Made by a program: the position numbers and the translations under genes. Shown one piece after another: positions 1 through 6,337 of a stretch of DNA of 7,135 nt. The stretch is from Alphaproteobacteria bacterium (lineage in GTDB: Bacteria > Pseudomonadota > Alphaproteobacteria > Rhodospirillales > Rhodospirillaceae): positions 1-7,135 of the forward strand of contig JADGDA010000129.1 of assembly GCA_015228695.1 (NCBI GenBank). Direction: 5' to 3'. The notes beneath the pieces were generated by a model that had not been told where the DNA came from, searched no databases, and worked only from the letters and a program-made list of their open reading frames with translations. Numbering within the stretch: the stretch's first letter is position 1; each line of letters begins with the position of its first letter.

Positions 1-243
1 GTACATGCGCCGGGCCTCGGACAGCGACAGGGTGCCGCTGGTGGCCGGGGCCGGGGTGCCGCCCTTGTTGCGACGAGCGGGATCGAGGTTGCTTTCCATC
101 CAGGCCAGCCCCTCGGCCACCGCGATGGTGCCATCAGGCTGGACCGGCAGGCCCTGGCCGACCAACTGCGAGATGCGGCCCTTGGTCAGGCCGACGCGGG
201 CGGCAAACTCGGCCTTGGACTCGGTGGTGTTTAGTTTAGTCAT
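1..243 (-). CDS. Phage terminase small subunit, Nu1-like (partial, C-terminus cut by window edge)
   Basis: The first 81 residues are visible and read open to the window edge. The ATG at 243-241 is the first in the frame; the Shine-Dalgarno in front is weak (TGGGG about 7 nt upstream). Residues about 9-31 (SKAEFAARVGLTKGRISQLV) look like the winged HTH of lambda gpNu1-type terminase subunits. They are followed by a short DGTIAVAEGLAWMESNLDPARR stretch and then LSLSEARRMY, which resembles the start of the coiled linker seen after the HTH in 'elements of external origin'/Nu1 proteins. Such proteins recognise the pac or cos site and recruit TerL to package DNA into capsids. In a satellite, a private TerS diverts helper-phage packaging to the satellite genome. 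A generic HTH regulator is the alternative, since the oligomerisation and TerL-binding parts are not visible. Confidence 0.6.
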   Translation of the reverse strand, partial: MTKLNTTESKAEFAARVGLTKGRISQLVGQGLPVQPDGTIAVAEGLAWMESNLDPARRNKGGTPAPATSGTLSLSEARRMY

Positions 244-429
244 TGTGCGGCCCCAGGTTGGCAAGGTCGTGCGCTGAGGCTCCCCGCATAGGGAAAGGCC
301 CAGGAGGAACCGTGCCTTCCGGGCTGGAGGAGGCAGTGCCTCTTGTGACCGGGAGACAGTCTACCAGGGTGGCGGCGCTATTTCATTCGCAACGTTTGGT
401 AACGATTGGCATTCGCTTACCATGATGCT
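244..429. promoter_or_regulatory. Intergenic leader upstream of TerS gene with small repeats
   Basis: This 186-bp stretch separates the TerS start from the inverted-repeat block and must hold any TerS promoter. No convincing -35/-10 pair is visible. It contains an inverted pair TGGTAA (397-402) and TTACCA (417-422) and a direct repeat CATTCGC at 384-390 and 410-416, 26 bp apart. These repeats could be an operator for one of the element's HTH proteins. No gene is seen here. Confidence 0.3.
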
Positions 430-461
430 GTGGTGGGTTTGGTTGGTTTGGAGGGTTTGTT
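430..461 (+). repeat. Left 32-bp inverted-repeat arm with three 9-bp GGTTTG iterons
   Basis: The arm is the exact reverse complement of 571-602. Its iterons are GGTTTGGTT, GGTTTGGAG and GGTTTGTTT, the last running one base past the arm. The plus strand is rich in GG/GGG tracts, so two-layer G-quadruplex folding is conceivable. Confidence 0.95.
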
Positions 462-570
462 TCGGCCCGCTTCTATAAACTGTCAAACATGTTTTCTTTT
501 TCTCTGTGACGATGGATGTGTCTTTCTCAAAGAAAAAATATCTCTCTGACAGTTTCCTGCGGGGTACGGC

Positions 571-602
571 AACAAACCCTCCAAACCAACCAAACCCACC
601 AC
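571..602 (-). repeat. Right 32-bp inverted-repeat arm, perfect mirror of 430-461
   Basis: Every base pairs with the left arm when reverse-complemented. Pairing stops abruptly at both outer edges (429 T against 603 G). The arm sits between the primase-helicase stop codon (609-611) and the AT-rich core. Confidence 0.95.
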
Positions 603-608
603 GAGGGA

Positions 609-3209
609 TCAGCCCGCATGGTGGGGGAAGGCATGGACATTGGCGGGAACGGCTGCGGTCTCCGCTGCTGATCCCTGATCCCACAGCCGCCACCGAACGA
701 CGCCGGCGTGCTGGCCATCGGGTGTCAGCCGCATGCCGTTGACGATGCGGCCCTGGTTGGCAGCCAGCCATTTGCCCAGGCGCCTGCCGCTGATGGCGCC
801 ACCATCGCCGGCCACGGCCAGCAGGGCTTCGCGGAAGTCGGGGTTGATAAATTCGGCGCGGCCATGGAAGCTGGCGATCTGATCGGTGGCGACATCGATC
901 ACCTCCTTGACCGAGGCGCGGCGGGTCGCGAGATGGGTGTGCCATTGCTCCATCACCATGGTCAGCGCCTCCAGCTTGGGATCGGCTCCCCGGATGCTGT
1001 CCATGGTGGCGCAGGGATCGGCTTCGCCCAGCCAGACCAGGGTATCGCGGACCCAGCGCGACCATTCGGTGAAGGAGCCGAGCGGCGTGGTCTGCTGCGG
1101 ACGGCCGGCGAGATGGTGGGCGCGCAGGATGCACAGGACCGCTGCAACATAATCTCCACGGCAGCCGGCCACCGTGGCGACGGGGTCGCGGTCGAATTCG
1201 CGCAGTTCCGGGCGCTCGACACCGGCATCGAGGGTGCAGCGGATGGCGCGCCGGGTCATGTCGCCGATCACGGTCAGGTTGTTGCCGGTGGCGAACACCG
1301 CCGCCGTGCTGGGCACCTCGATGTTGAGCGACTTGCCCAGCAGGCGGACCTTGAGCATGGGCTGGGTGAGCGCTTGGCAGAGCAATTCACCGCCGAGGCC
1401 GATCTCGCAATTGTCGATGGAGATCAGCGGATCACCGGCGATCAGGGCAGCGCCCAGGCGTTTCTCCATTTCCTCCTCGGTCTTGCCCTGGGCGATGACC
1501 GAGGCGGGGCGGCCCGAGACGATCATGCTGGCGATATCCACCAGCAGGGATTTGCCCGATCCGGCGGTGGGGGCGTTGAAGCCGTGGAGTGGGGCCGAGG
1601 GCAACGAGCGGCGAATGGCGGTGGTCAGGATGCCGGACAGAGCCACCGACCGATCCGCCTCGCCGACGAAGGGGAATGTCTCGATCAGGCGCTTGAGATA
1701 GCCCAGCGCAGCCATGGCCTGATGGCGATCCGGGAATTCGGGAATTATGGGGAAGGACACTCCCTGCGGATCGAACAACAGTCCGGTCGCGGTGTCGTAG
1801 CCGGGTTGGTCCAGCAGCGAGCCGTCGGCCCGCAACGTCGGGGCGTTGATGATGCCGGTCAGGACTGGCAGCTTCCACATGCCCTCGCGGGCGAGATAGG
1901 TGTCGGCGATGCGCAACGGGCAGTCGGTTGCCACCCAATCCTCGGCGCGGGCGTCGAAGCGTTCCCAATGGGCGGCGAAGGTCATGGCCTCGGCGATGTG
2001 GTGGCGGTTGGCGACAACCAGACGCGGCGCGTTGATCTTGCGCCCGTCGGTGATGGTGACGGCGGACGAGGCCGGGCGCACCACCATACTGCCGCGCTGA
2101 TAGAGTGGCAGGCCGGCGTTCATCATCGCCATTTCGCCTTCTCCGACCACGCGGGGCAGATCGCCCGCCGTGACGCGGATGGTCGGGCGACCGGCGGGTG
2201 CCCAATCGCGCTTCATGCCCTCATAGGGATTGGGGCGCGGGGCTCGCTTGCGGGCGGCTTTGGGGCGCTCCCAGCCGTTCTTCTTGGCCTCCCAGAACAG
2301 GGTGCGGACGGAAATGCTGCGACCGGTGGCGAAGGTTGGCCACTTGCTGATGGTCGTGCCCGGATCGTTCTTGGACGATTGCGCAGACCAGGCTTCCCAC
2401 AGGCCGCATCCATCGGGGCCGAGACCGGCATAGAGGGCGAAGCCGACCTTGATCCATTCGTCGTAGGGCAGATCGTCGTTGGGGATGTGATCGAGGGCCG
2501 AGGCGATCAGATCGCGGTCGGGCACGTCCTGGGCATTGGCGGAGATGCCCGCCGCCTTGCGGCCCGCCCGCTCGACTCCCTTGATCTCGGCCCGCGTCTG
2601 GCCGCCGATACCGCGCAGGATGGTTTCCGCCTGGGTGACGAAGGCGACGCATTGCTCGGCGGTGACCGCCGGCAGATCGGCGGCGGGCACCTCCAGCGGC
2701 GATTGGTCCGGCCAAAGGTATTCGCCCTTGGTGTCGGGATGGATGCCGAAACCGACGAACTGCTGGCCGGTGGCCAGAATCTCGACGCGGACGCTGGTGC
2801 CGTCGGGCAGCACCAGTTCCGGGGTCTGGATCTTGTCGAAGGGCTGTACCGTCCGCATCACCAGCAGCAGCTTGGGGGCGCGGCCGATGCGCTTCAGGGG
2901 CGTGTCGCCCAGCAGGTCGCGGGCAAGACGCTCGATCTCCGCCGCCGGTTCGTCCAGCGGCACGTCAATGTCGATGCCGACAACGGCACCGCACAGCAGG
3001 CCGGTATTGGAACTGTCCGGGTACTTGTTGGCCCAGCGTTCGATCTCGGCATCGTCGGCCACGGCGCAGACGGTTTCCCAGCCGCGCATCAAGGGCCGCT
3101 TGCCGGCGGCCTTGATCGACAGGTGGGGGCCGGAGATTGGCACCGGGTGGTAGCCGTTGCGCCGCAGGGTGCGGCGCAGATCGACCAGGGTGGGGAGGGC
3201 GTTCTCCAT
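609..3209 (-). CDS. AEP primase-polymerase / PriCT-2 / AAA+ helicase fusion (replication initiator)
   Basis: This 866-residue protein is built like satellite and phage replication proteins. Residues about 8-200 are an archaeo-eukaryotic primase (Prim-Pol) domain. Its metal motif is D80-I-D82 in VVGIDID, and the second motif ends in H157 (GFGIHP). Residues about 232-306 match the PriCT-2 primase C-terminal domain (DEWIKVGFALY). Residues about 520-665 form an AAA+ helicase core: Walker A APTAGSGKS (546-554), Walker B ISIDNCE (596-602), sensor-1 TGNN (641-644) and a likely arginine finger in MTRR (651-654). The C-terminal part, about 785-845 (LGKWLAANQGRIVNG), looks like a winged helix that could bind the origin. 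The start follows a good GGAGG, 7 nt upstream, and lies 2 nt after the preceding stop, so translation is probably coupled. It likely primes and unwinds DNA from the repeat block just downstream, as P4 alpha does. Domain calls are confident; origin binding is inference. Confidence 0.9.
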   Translation of the reverse strand: MENALPTLVDLRRTLRRNGYHPVPISGPHLSIKAAGKRPLMRGWETVCAVADDAEIERWANKYPDSSNTGLLCGAVVGIDIDVPLDEPAAEIERLARDLLGDTPLKRIGRAPKLLLVMRTVQPFDKIQTPELVLPDGTSVRVEILATGQQFVGFGIHPDTKGEYLWPDQSPLEVPAADLPAVTAEQCVAFVTQAETILRGIGGQTRAEIKGVERAGRKAAGISANAQDVPDRDLIASALDHIPNDDLPYDEWIKVGFALYAGLGPDGCGLWEAWSAQSSKNDPGTTISKWPTFATGRSISVRTLFWEAKKNGWERPKAARKRAPRPNPYEGMKRDWAPAGRPTIRVTAGDLPRVVGEGEMAMMNAGLPLYQRGSMVVRPASSAVTITDGRKINAPRLVVANRHHIAEAMTFAAHWERFDARAEDWVATDCPLRIADTYLAREGMWKLPVLTGIINAPTLRADGSLLDQPGYDTATGLLFDPQGVSFPIIPEFPDRHQAMAALGYLKRLIETFPFVGEADRSVALSGILTTAIRRSLPSAPLHGFNAPTAGSGKSLLVDIASMIVSGRPASVIAQGKTEEEMEKRLGAALIAGDPLISIDNCEIGLGGELLCQALTQPMLKVRLLGKSLNIEVPSTAAVFATGNNLTVIGDMTRRAIRCTLDAGVERPELREFDRDPVATVAGCRGDYVAAVLCILRAHHLAGRPQQTTPLGSFTEWSRWVRDTLVWLGEADPCATMDSIRGADPKLEALTMVMEQWHTHLATRRASVKEVIDVATDQIASFHGRAEFINPDFREALLAVAGDGGAISGRRLGKWLAANQGRIVNGMRLTPDGQHAGVVRWRLWDQGSAAETAAVPANVHAFPHHAG

Positions 3210-3211
3210 GG

Positions 3212-3529
3212 TCAGCCCTCCAATTCCCAGTGAGCAAAGGCGTCCTGCACGCCTTCCTCGCCAACGCTATAGTCTTGGCGCAGGCTGGCTCCTGGGCAGT
3301 AGACCATGTGGCGAATCTGGCGCGGGTCCAAGTCCTCGTGAACATGCTGGAACAACAGGTTGTCCATGGTCGTGCGCAGGCGTTCCAGGCTGGCCATGAC
3401 CGCAATGGCTTCCTGATGGACGGTACTGCCAAGCGGGGCTTGGCGCAGAATTCCGGCCTGTGCGGCTTTGATGCTGGCGCCGATGGCGACATGATCGTCG
3501 GGAGTGATGCGGGAGGTGAGCGGGGGCAT
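3212..3529 (-). CDS. Small conserved-context hypothetical protein (105 aa)
   Basis: I do not recognise this protein. The ATG at 3529-3527 is chosen over a much longer upstream extension of the same frame. It has a strong AGGAGGT 6 nt upstream, and it overlaps the stop of the preceding gene by one base (TGATG). The extension would run across two other genes. The product is soluble-looking, with no membrane segment or signal peptide. Residues about 35-62 (STVHQEAIAVMASLERLRTTMDNLLFQH) are predicted helical, followed by an acidic stretch and a VYCPGASLRQDYSVGEEG segment. It sits between the HTH protein and the primase-helicase in one operon, with 2 nt to the next start. A replication accessory or regulatory role is plausible, but this is context only. 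Confidence 0.8.
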   Translation of the reverse strand: MPPLTSRITPDDHVAIGASIKAAQAGILRQAPLGSTVHQEAIAVMASLERLRTTMDNLLFQHVHEDLDPRQIRHMVYCPGASLRQDYSVGEEGVQDAFAHWELEG

Positions 3530-3750
3530 CACACCACCTCCTGATTGATGATCCACTGGCGCAGGGTGGATTTGCGGGCCGCGACCTGAAACCCCAGGCG
3601 GAACGAAGGCAGGCGGCACTTGGCGCGGCCCATCAGGTAGTAAACGCGGCGGGTGAAGCGATCCTCGTCCGAGCCGAAGATGTGGCGGGCGATCTGGGCC
3701 GCGCCGATCAGCAGATCGTCGGCCAGGGTGTCGGGGGCGGGGGCGCTCAT
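3529..3750 (-). CDS. Small HTH DNA-binding protein, excisionase-like (73 aa)
   Basis: The protein has the layout of short winged-HTH/excisionase-like proteins: a helix entry (LLIGAAQIARHIFGS, residues 13-27), a recognition-helix region (RFTRRVYYLMGRAKCRLP, 31-48), then FRLGFQVAARKSTLRQWI (50-67), the beta-hairpin plus last helix common in such proteins. Proteins of this shape bind DNA as excision directionality factors or repressors in integrative elements. The ATG at 3750-3748 has GGAGG 9 nt upstream, and its first base is the last base of the previous gene's TAA (TAATG). Its own stop overlaps the next start the same way. Together with the AlpA-like gene it gives the element two small DNA-binding proteins. 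Which is the excisionase and which the regulator cannot be told from sequence. Confidence 0.75.
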   Translation of the reverse strand: MSAPAPDTLADDLLIGAAQIARHIFGSDEDRFTRRVYYLMGRAKCRLPSFRLGFQVAARKSTLRQWIINQEVV

Positions 3751-4004
3751 TATTTGCGGCCTCCGGCACGGGGCGCGGATGCCTTCCGCTCAACCTGGCG
3801 TTCGCGCTCCAGCAGCCAGGTGCGGATGCTGTCGATACGGTACATGACGCGCTGGCCGACGACCGTATAGGGCGGGGACTGGCGAAGCTGGCGGTCGCGC
3901 TGGGCGGTGCGCACCGAGATGCCGCGCTGGCGGCAGTATTCGTCCTCGTCAATGTAGCCGAGGAAGATGTTGGTTTCCGCCGGGGTGGGGGAGGTCTCCG
4001 TCAT
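3750..4004 (-). CDS. AlpA-like / MerR-type HTH regulator (84 aa)
   Basis: Residues about 16-64 form a small winged HTH of the AlpA/excisionase type. GYIDEDEYCRQRGISVRTAQRDRQ gives the HTH, and VVGQRVMYRIDSIRTWLLERE gives the wing and the C-terminal helix. The tail (RQVERKASAPRAGGRK) is basic. AlpA-family proteins activate int transcription or act as excision factors in P4, CP4-57 and Gram-negative PICIs. It is the first gene of a four-gene operon running into the primase-helicase, so it may control replication as well as excision. The ATG at 4004-4002 follows AAAGGA about 8 nt upstream. A 6-bp-stem inverted repeat lies some 20 bp in front and might be its own operator. The fold is likely; the regulatory target is inferred from position. 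Confidence 0.75.
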   Translation of the reverse strand: MTETSPTPAETNIFLGYIDEDEYCRQRGISVRTAQRDRQLRQSPPYTVVGQRVMYRIDSIRTWLLERERQVERKASAPRAGGRK

Positions 4005-4125
4005 GGTCGATTCCTTTCATGCCAAGCGGCGCAACGCCGCGTCGGCAATCCAGATATCGACAGGAACACTTCCCCGACATTGGTGAGGGAATCGCCTTCT
4101 CTAGTGAGCGGTCGAGGCTCAGTAG
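4005..4125 (-). promoter_or_regulatory. Leader and probable promoter region of the AlpA-primase operon
   Basis: This 121-bp gap is the only sizeable spacing between the integrase pair and the regulator-replication operon, so a promoter for the latter probably lies here. I cannot identify a convincing -35/-10 pair. It contains the ribosome binding site of the AlpA-like gene (minus-strand AAAGGA near 4010-4017) and the inverted repeat at 4026-4040. Confidence 0.4.
4026..4040. repeat. Perfect inverted repeat GCGGCG-CAA-CGCCGC
   Basis: This is a six-base perfect stem with a three-base spacer, just upstream of the AlpA-like gene's ribosome binding site. No T-run follows on either strand, so it is not a classical terminator. 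It could be an operator for a small HTH dimer or a hairpin in the 5' leader. Confidence 0.6.
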
Positions 4126-4977
4126 TCAGGCACTTGGAACCGGTGCGCGATATTCCATGGCGGCCCGCAGGAGTACGCCGTCCAGCGGGGCCGCCTTGCG
4201 GGGGGAGTTCGGCCAGGGACGATATTCGGGAAACGTCCAGGTTTCGTCATGGGGGAGGAGTGGTTGTCCCTTGGTCCGAGGCGGCTGGTAACGCAGGCCG
4301 AATTCCAAATATGCTTCCGCTTCGGACAGGAACAGGAGGAATTCCTCGTTCAATTCCTCCTCGATCAGAACTGCGGATTCCTCCGGCGATTTGCCCATCA
4401 TCATCGCTTCGAGGAACAGGTCGAACAACGCGGCGCAGAAATGGGCCACCGGCTTATAGGTCTTCCAGGCCCGCCGCAGATCATGGCTGTTGCGGGGCAC
4501 CATGGGGAGGTGGACCCGCTCAAGGATGAACACCGCCTTGTTGATGCTTGCACCGCCGGGAAGGTCGCGGTGGTGGGTGGCCATGCGACGCACCAGGGCC
4601 AAGATCAGCCCGGCGGCAAACCAGTCGCCCAGGCGGCTTCCCATATCCGCCGTAAACGCCTCGAACCCTGGGGCCGCCGCGACGGTGCGGTATCCCCCAG
4701 CTTCGGCGAACCACCCGCCAAGCTGTTCGACGGAGGCATGCCAATCTTCGGCGTGCTCGATGGCCTCGATTGTGTCCTCCCAGCTTTCCCCGGAAGCGGG
4801 GTCGGGGAGGTTGGCTCCGGCTTCCTCCAGTTCCGCCAGATGCATCGACATCACCGTGGCCATGTACTGGCGGCGGCGGGCCTCGTCGGCGGGCCATGCC
4901 ATTACCGTGCGGACCATCAATTGCGCACGGTACAGGGCGCCGGGGCCGAGCAGCATGCCATAGTCGAGAATAGGCAT
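4126..4977 (-). CDS. Hypothetical protein of unknown function (283 aa), next to integrase
   Basis: I do not recognise a family. The start is set at ATG 4977-4975. The frame stays open further upstream, but that part runs antiparallel in phase inside the integrase gene and is not real coding. The start lies 7 nt after the integrase stop, with only a weak GAGAA in front, so translation is probably coupled to int. The protein is largely helical and acidic. A central block, GGASINKAVFILERVHLPMV (141-160), is followed by SHDLRRAWKTYKPVAHFCAALFD (164-186), and both look like conserved motifs. Next come a glutamate-rich segment (EESAVLIEEELNEEF, 199-213) and a proline-rich C-terminus. There is no signal peptide, transmembrane segment or obvious catalytic signature. 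The slot beside int is where satellites often carry cargo such as phage-defence genes; any such role is speculation. Confidence 0.75.
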   Translation of the reverse strand: MPILDYGMLLGPGALYRAQLMVRTVMAWPADEARRRQYMATVMSMHLAELEEAGANLPDPASGESWEDTIEAIEHAEDWHASVEQLGGWFAEAGGYRTVAAAPGFEAFTADMGSRLGDWFAAGLILALVRRMATHHRDLPGGASINKAVFILERVHLPMVPRNSHDLRRAWKTYKPVAHFCAALFDLFLEAMMMGKSPEESAVLIEEELNEEFLLFLSEAEAYLEFGLRYQPPRTKGQPLLPHDETWTFPEYRPWPNSPRKAAPLDGVLLRAAMEYRAPVPSA

Positions 4978-4984
4978 AGTGTTC

Positions 4985-6169
4985 TCACTTTGTTTCCGTG
5001 CGGGCAGTATGCTTTTTCTCTCCCGCCATGTCGATGGTCTTGCCGACATGGTCGGCGGCGGCGCGCAGCGGCTCGTCATAGAGGTGGGCGTAGCGCTGGG
5101 TGGTCTGCACCTGGGTGTGGCCCAGCATGGCGCCGATGATCGGCAGCGACGCGCCGCCGCTGACCAGCAGCGAGGCGAAGGAATGGCGCAGGTCATGGAT
5201 GCGGGCGCCGGTGATGTCGGCCGCCTTGCACACCGCCGCCCAGGACCGTTTGACGTCGGTCAGCGGCTGGTCGCCGCCCTTGCCGGGGAAGACGTATGGC
5301 CCTTCGGCGGTTTCTCTGATCCGCTTCAGCAGCGTCAGGGCGTTGGCCGAAACCGGCACCCGGTGCTGTTTCCGCTGCTTGGTGTGGGCGCTGGGCTTGG
5401 TCCACACTCCGGCATCCAGGTCGAACATCTCCCAGGTGGCCCCCAGCACCTCGCTCTTGCGGGCGCCGGTCAGCATCAGCATGCGGATGGCGTCGGCGGA
5501 AACAGGTTCGTGGTGGGCAGCCAGCGCCGCCGACAGCCGGGACAGTTCCTCGGGCGACAGGTAGCGCTGGCGCTTCTCTTCCGGGTTGCGCAACTGGCCC
5601 GAGGCGGGATTCTTCTCGACCCATTCCCAGCGGATCGCCAGATTGAAGGCGCGGCGTACCACCTCGATGACGCGGTTGGCCCGCACCGGCGTGCCGCGCT
5701 GGGTGGTGATATCGCGGTGCAGGGCCTCGATGTCGGTATGGGTGACGTCCGTCACCTTGTGCTTGCCCAGGGTGGGCAGCACCAGCTTCTCCCACATCAT
5801 GGTCTCGTCGGCCTGGGATCGGGCGGCCTTGCGCGGCAGGTGGTCGCGCTTGTAGCGGTCCCACAGGTCGCGCATGGTGGGGGCGGCGCGGTCGGCATGG
5901 CGCTTACCCATGGGGTCGTTGCCAAGGTCCACTTCCCGCTTCAGGTTGCCGGCCTCGGTGCGGGCGGCCGCCACCGACCAGTCGGGATAACTGCCGATGG
6001 TGATGCGCCGTTGCCTCCCGCCGACGCGGTAATCCAGGATGAAGGACTTGGCGCCGCGATTGGTGACGCGCAGGCCGAATCCCTTGACGTCGGCATCCCA
6101 GAAGAAGACCTGAGGCCGGTCGCCCGCGCTGACCCGTTTGGCGATGGCGTCGGTGATGCGTTCTGACAT
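4985..6169 (-). CDS. int: Tyrosine recombinase integrase, P4-type
   Basis: This 394-residue protein has the three-part structure of P4-like integrases. An N-terminal arm-binding domain covers about 1-90 (DADVKGFGLRVTNRGAKSFI, then RRITIGSYPDWSVAAAR). A SAM-like core-binding domain covers about 96-190, and the catalytic domain about 203-375. The active-site residues are all visible: R237 in LMLTGARKSE, K264 in AHTKQRK, H325 and R328 in HDLRHSFAS, H351 in MLGHTQ and the nucleophile Y360 in TTQRYAHLYD. It cuts and rejoins attP and attB DNA for integration and excision. The ATG at 6169-6167 has AGGA 8 nt upstream. It sits next to a tRNA-fMet attachment fragment, which marks it as the integrase of this element. 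It looks intact and functional. It is probably co-transcribed with the 283-aa gene that follows after 7 nt. Confidence 0.95.
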   Translation of the reverse strand: MSERITDAIAKRVSAGDRPQVFFWDADVKGFGLRVTNRGAKSFILDYRVGGRQRRITIGSYPDWSVAAARTEAGNLKREVDLGNDPMGKRHADRAAPTMRDLWDRYKRDHLPRKAARSQADETMMWEKLVLPTLGKHKVTDVTHTDIEALHRDITTQRGTPVRANRVIEVVRRAFNLAIRWEWVEKNPASGQLRNPEEKRQRYLSPEELSRLSAALAAHHEPVSADAIRMLMLTGARKSEVLGATWEMFDLDAGVWTKPSAHTKQRKQHRVPVSANALTLLKRIRETAEGPYVFPGKGGDQPLTDVKRSWAAVCKAADITGARIHDLRHSFASLLVSGGASLPIIGAMLGHTQVQTTQRYAHLYDEPLRAAADHVGKTIDMAGEKKHTARTETK

Positions 6170-6180
6170 TGGGCTTTTCC

Positions 6181-6307
6181 TGTCAACACTATGTCAACAC
6201 ACCGTATGGTGCCGTTTGACGTGACATTGCGTCGATTTACAGAGGACATCAACAGAAAAGCGCGAAAATTCAGGGGTTACAGGACGAACCCGAAAAATAT
6301 GTCAACA
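6181..6307. repeat. TGTCAACA repeats: candidate arm-type integrase sites and int promoter region
   Basis: TGTCAACA occurs at 6181-6188, 6192-6199 and 6300-6307, with a near copy CATCAACA at 6247-6254. The first two are direct repeats 11 bp apart, about one helical turn. Short direct repeats between a tyrosine integrase gene and its att core are typical of arm-type binding sites. On the minus strand they read TGTTGACA, which also contains a -35-like TTGACA, but no matching -10 is seen before the int start. A small inverted repeat CACC-GTAT-GGTG lies at 6200-6211. Confidence 0.55.
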
Positions 6308-6337
6308 GATCAAGGCGCTAGATATAGGGTGTCTCAT

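Larger units (their letters stand above)
430..602. other. Predicted replication origin: inverted iteron arms around an AT-rich core
   Basis: Two perfect 32-bp inverted arms (430-461 and 571-602) flank 109 bp. Each arm carries the hexamer GGTTTG three times at an exact 9-bp period. It lies on the plus strand at 436, 445 and 454, and as CAAACC at 573, 582 and 591. The interior 477-555 is about 33% GC by hand count, against clearly GC-rich flanks, and is bounded by AAACTGTCA (477-485) and TGACAGTTT (547-555). The gaps between outer and inner repeats are both 15 nt. The block lies 6 bp downstream of the primase-helicase stop codon. Staphylococcal pathogenicity islands have origins built as iteron sets flanking an AT-rich region next to rep, and P4 has iteron-type ori and crr sites recognised by its primase-helicase. 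Origin function here is inference. A regulatory or terminator-like structure, or a MITE, is possible, although I see no target-site duplication. Confidence 0.5.

Noticed and set aside
430..602. MITE or other mobile element defined by terminal inverted repeats
   Set aside because: There is no target-site duplication at the outer edges. The internal 9-bp iterons, the nested symmetric repeat and the place directly behind the initiator gene fit an origin better, though a MITE cannot be fully excluded.
430..602. CRISPR array
   Set aside because: The repeats are inverted, only two long copies exist, and the short units are 9 bp apart without spacers.
506..742. 78-aa plus-strand frame across the inverted-repeat block
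   Set aside because: It overlaps the right arm and the primase 3' end, with no ribosome binding site and no recognisable motif.
708..3233. 841-aa open frame on the plus strand opposite the primase-helicase
   Set aside because: It is an antisense shadow. Its translation is low-complexity (G, A, H, D, Q rich) with no motifs, whereas the minus frame has complete primase and AAA+ motifs.
3530..3952. Upstream extension of the 105-aa protein frame to a 246-aa protein
   Set aside because: The extension crosses the HTH gene and part of the AlpA-like gene and is arginine/proline/serine-rich, typical of out-of-frame GC-rich DNA. The internal ATG at 3529 has a strong Shine-Dalgarno and the TGATG overlap.
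3949..4020. Short leader peptide frame starting at ATG 4020, overlapping the AlpA-like start
   Set aside because: It has no ribosome binding site upstream and is out of frame with the well-supported ATG at 4004. Its own AAAGGA serves that later start.
4978..5196. Upstream extension of the 283-aa protein into the integrase gene
   Set aside because: The 73 extra residues lie out of frame inside the integrase C-terminus and have shadow-like composition. The ATG at 4977 just after the int stop is more natural.
4979..6166. 395-aa open frame on the plus strand opposite the integrase
   Set aside because: It mirrors the integrase gene codon by codon, with biased composition and no recognisable domain. 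The minus frame has all catalytic residues of a tyrosine recombinase.
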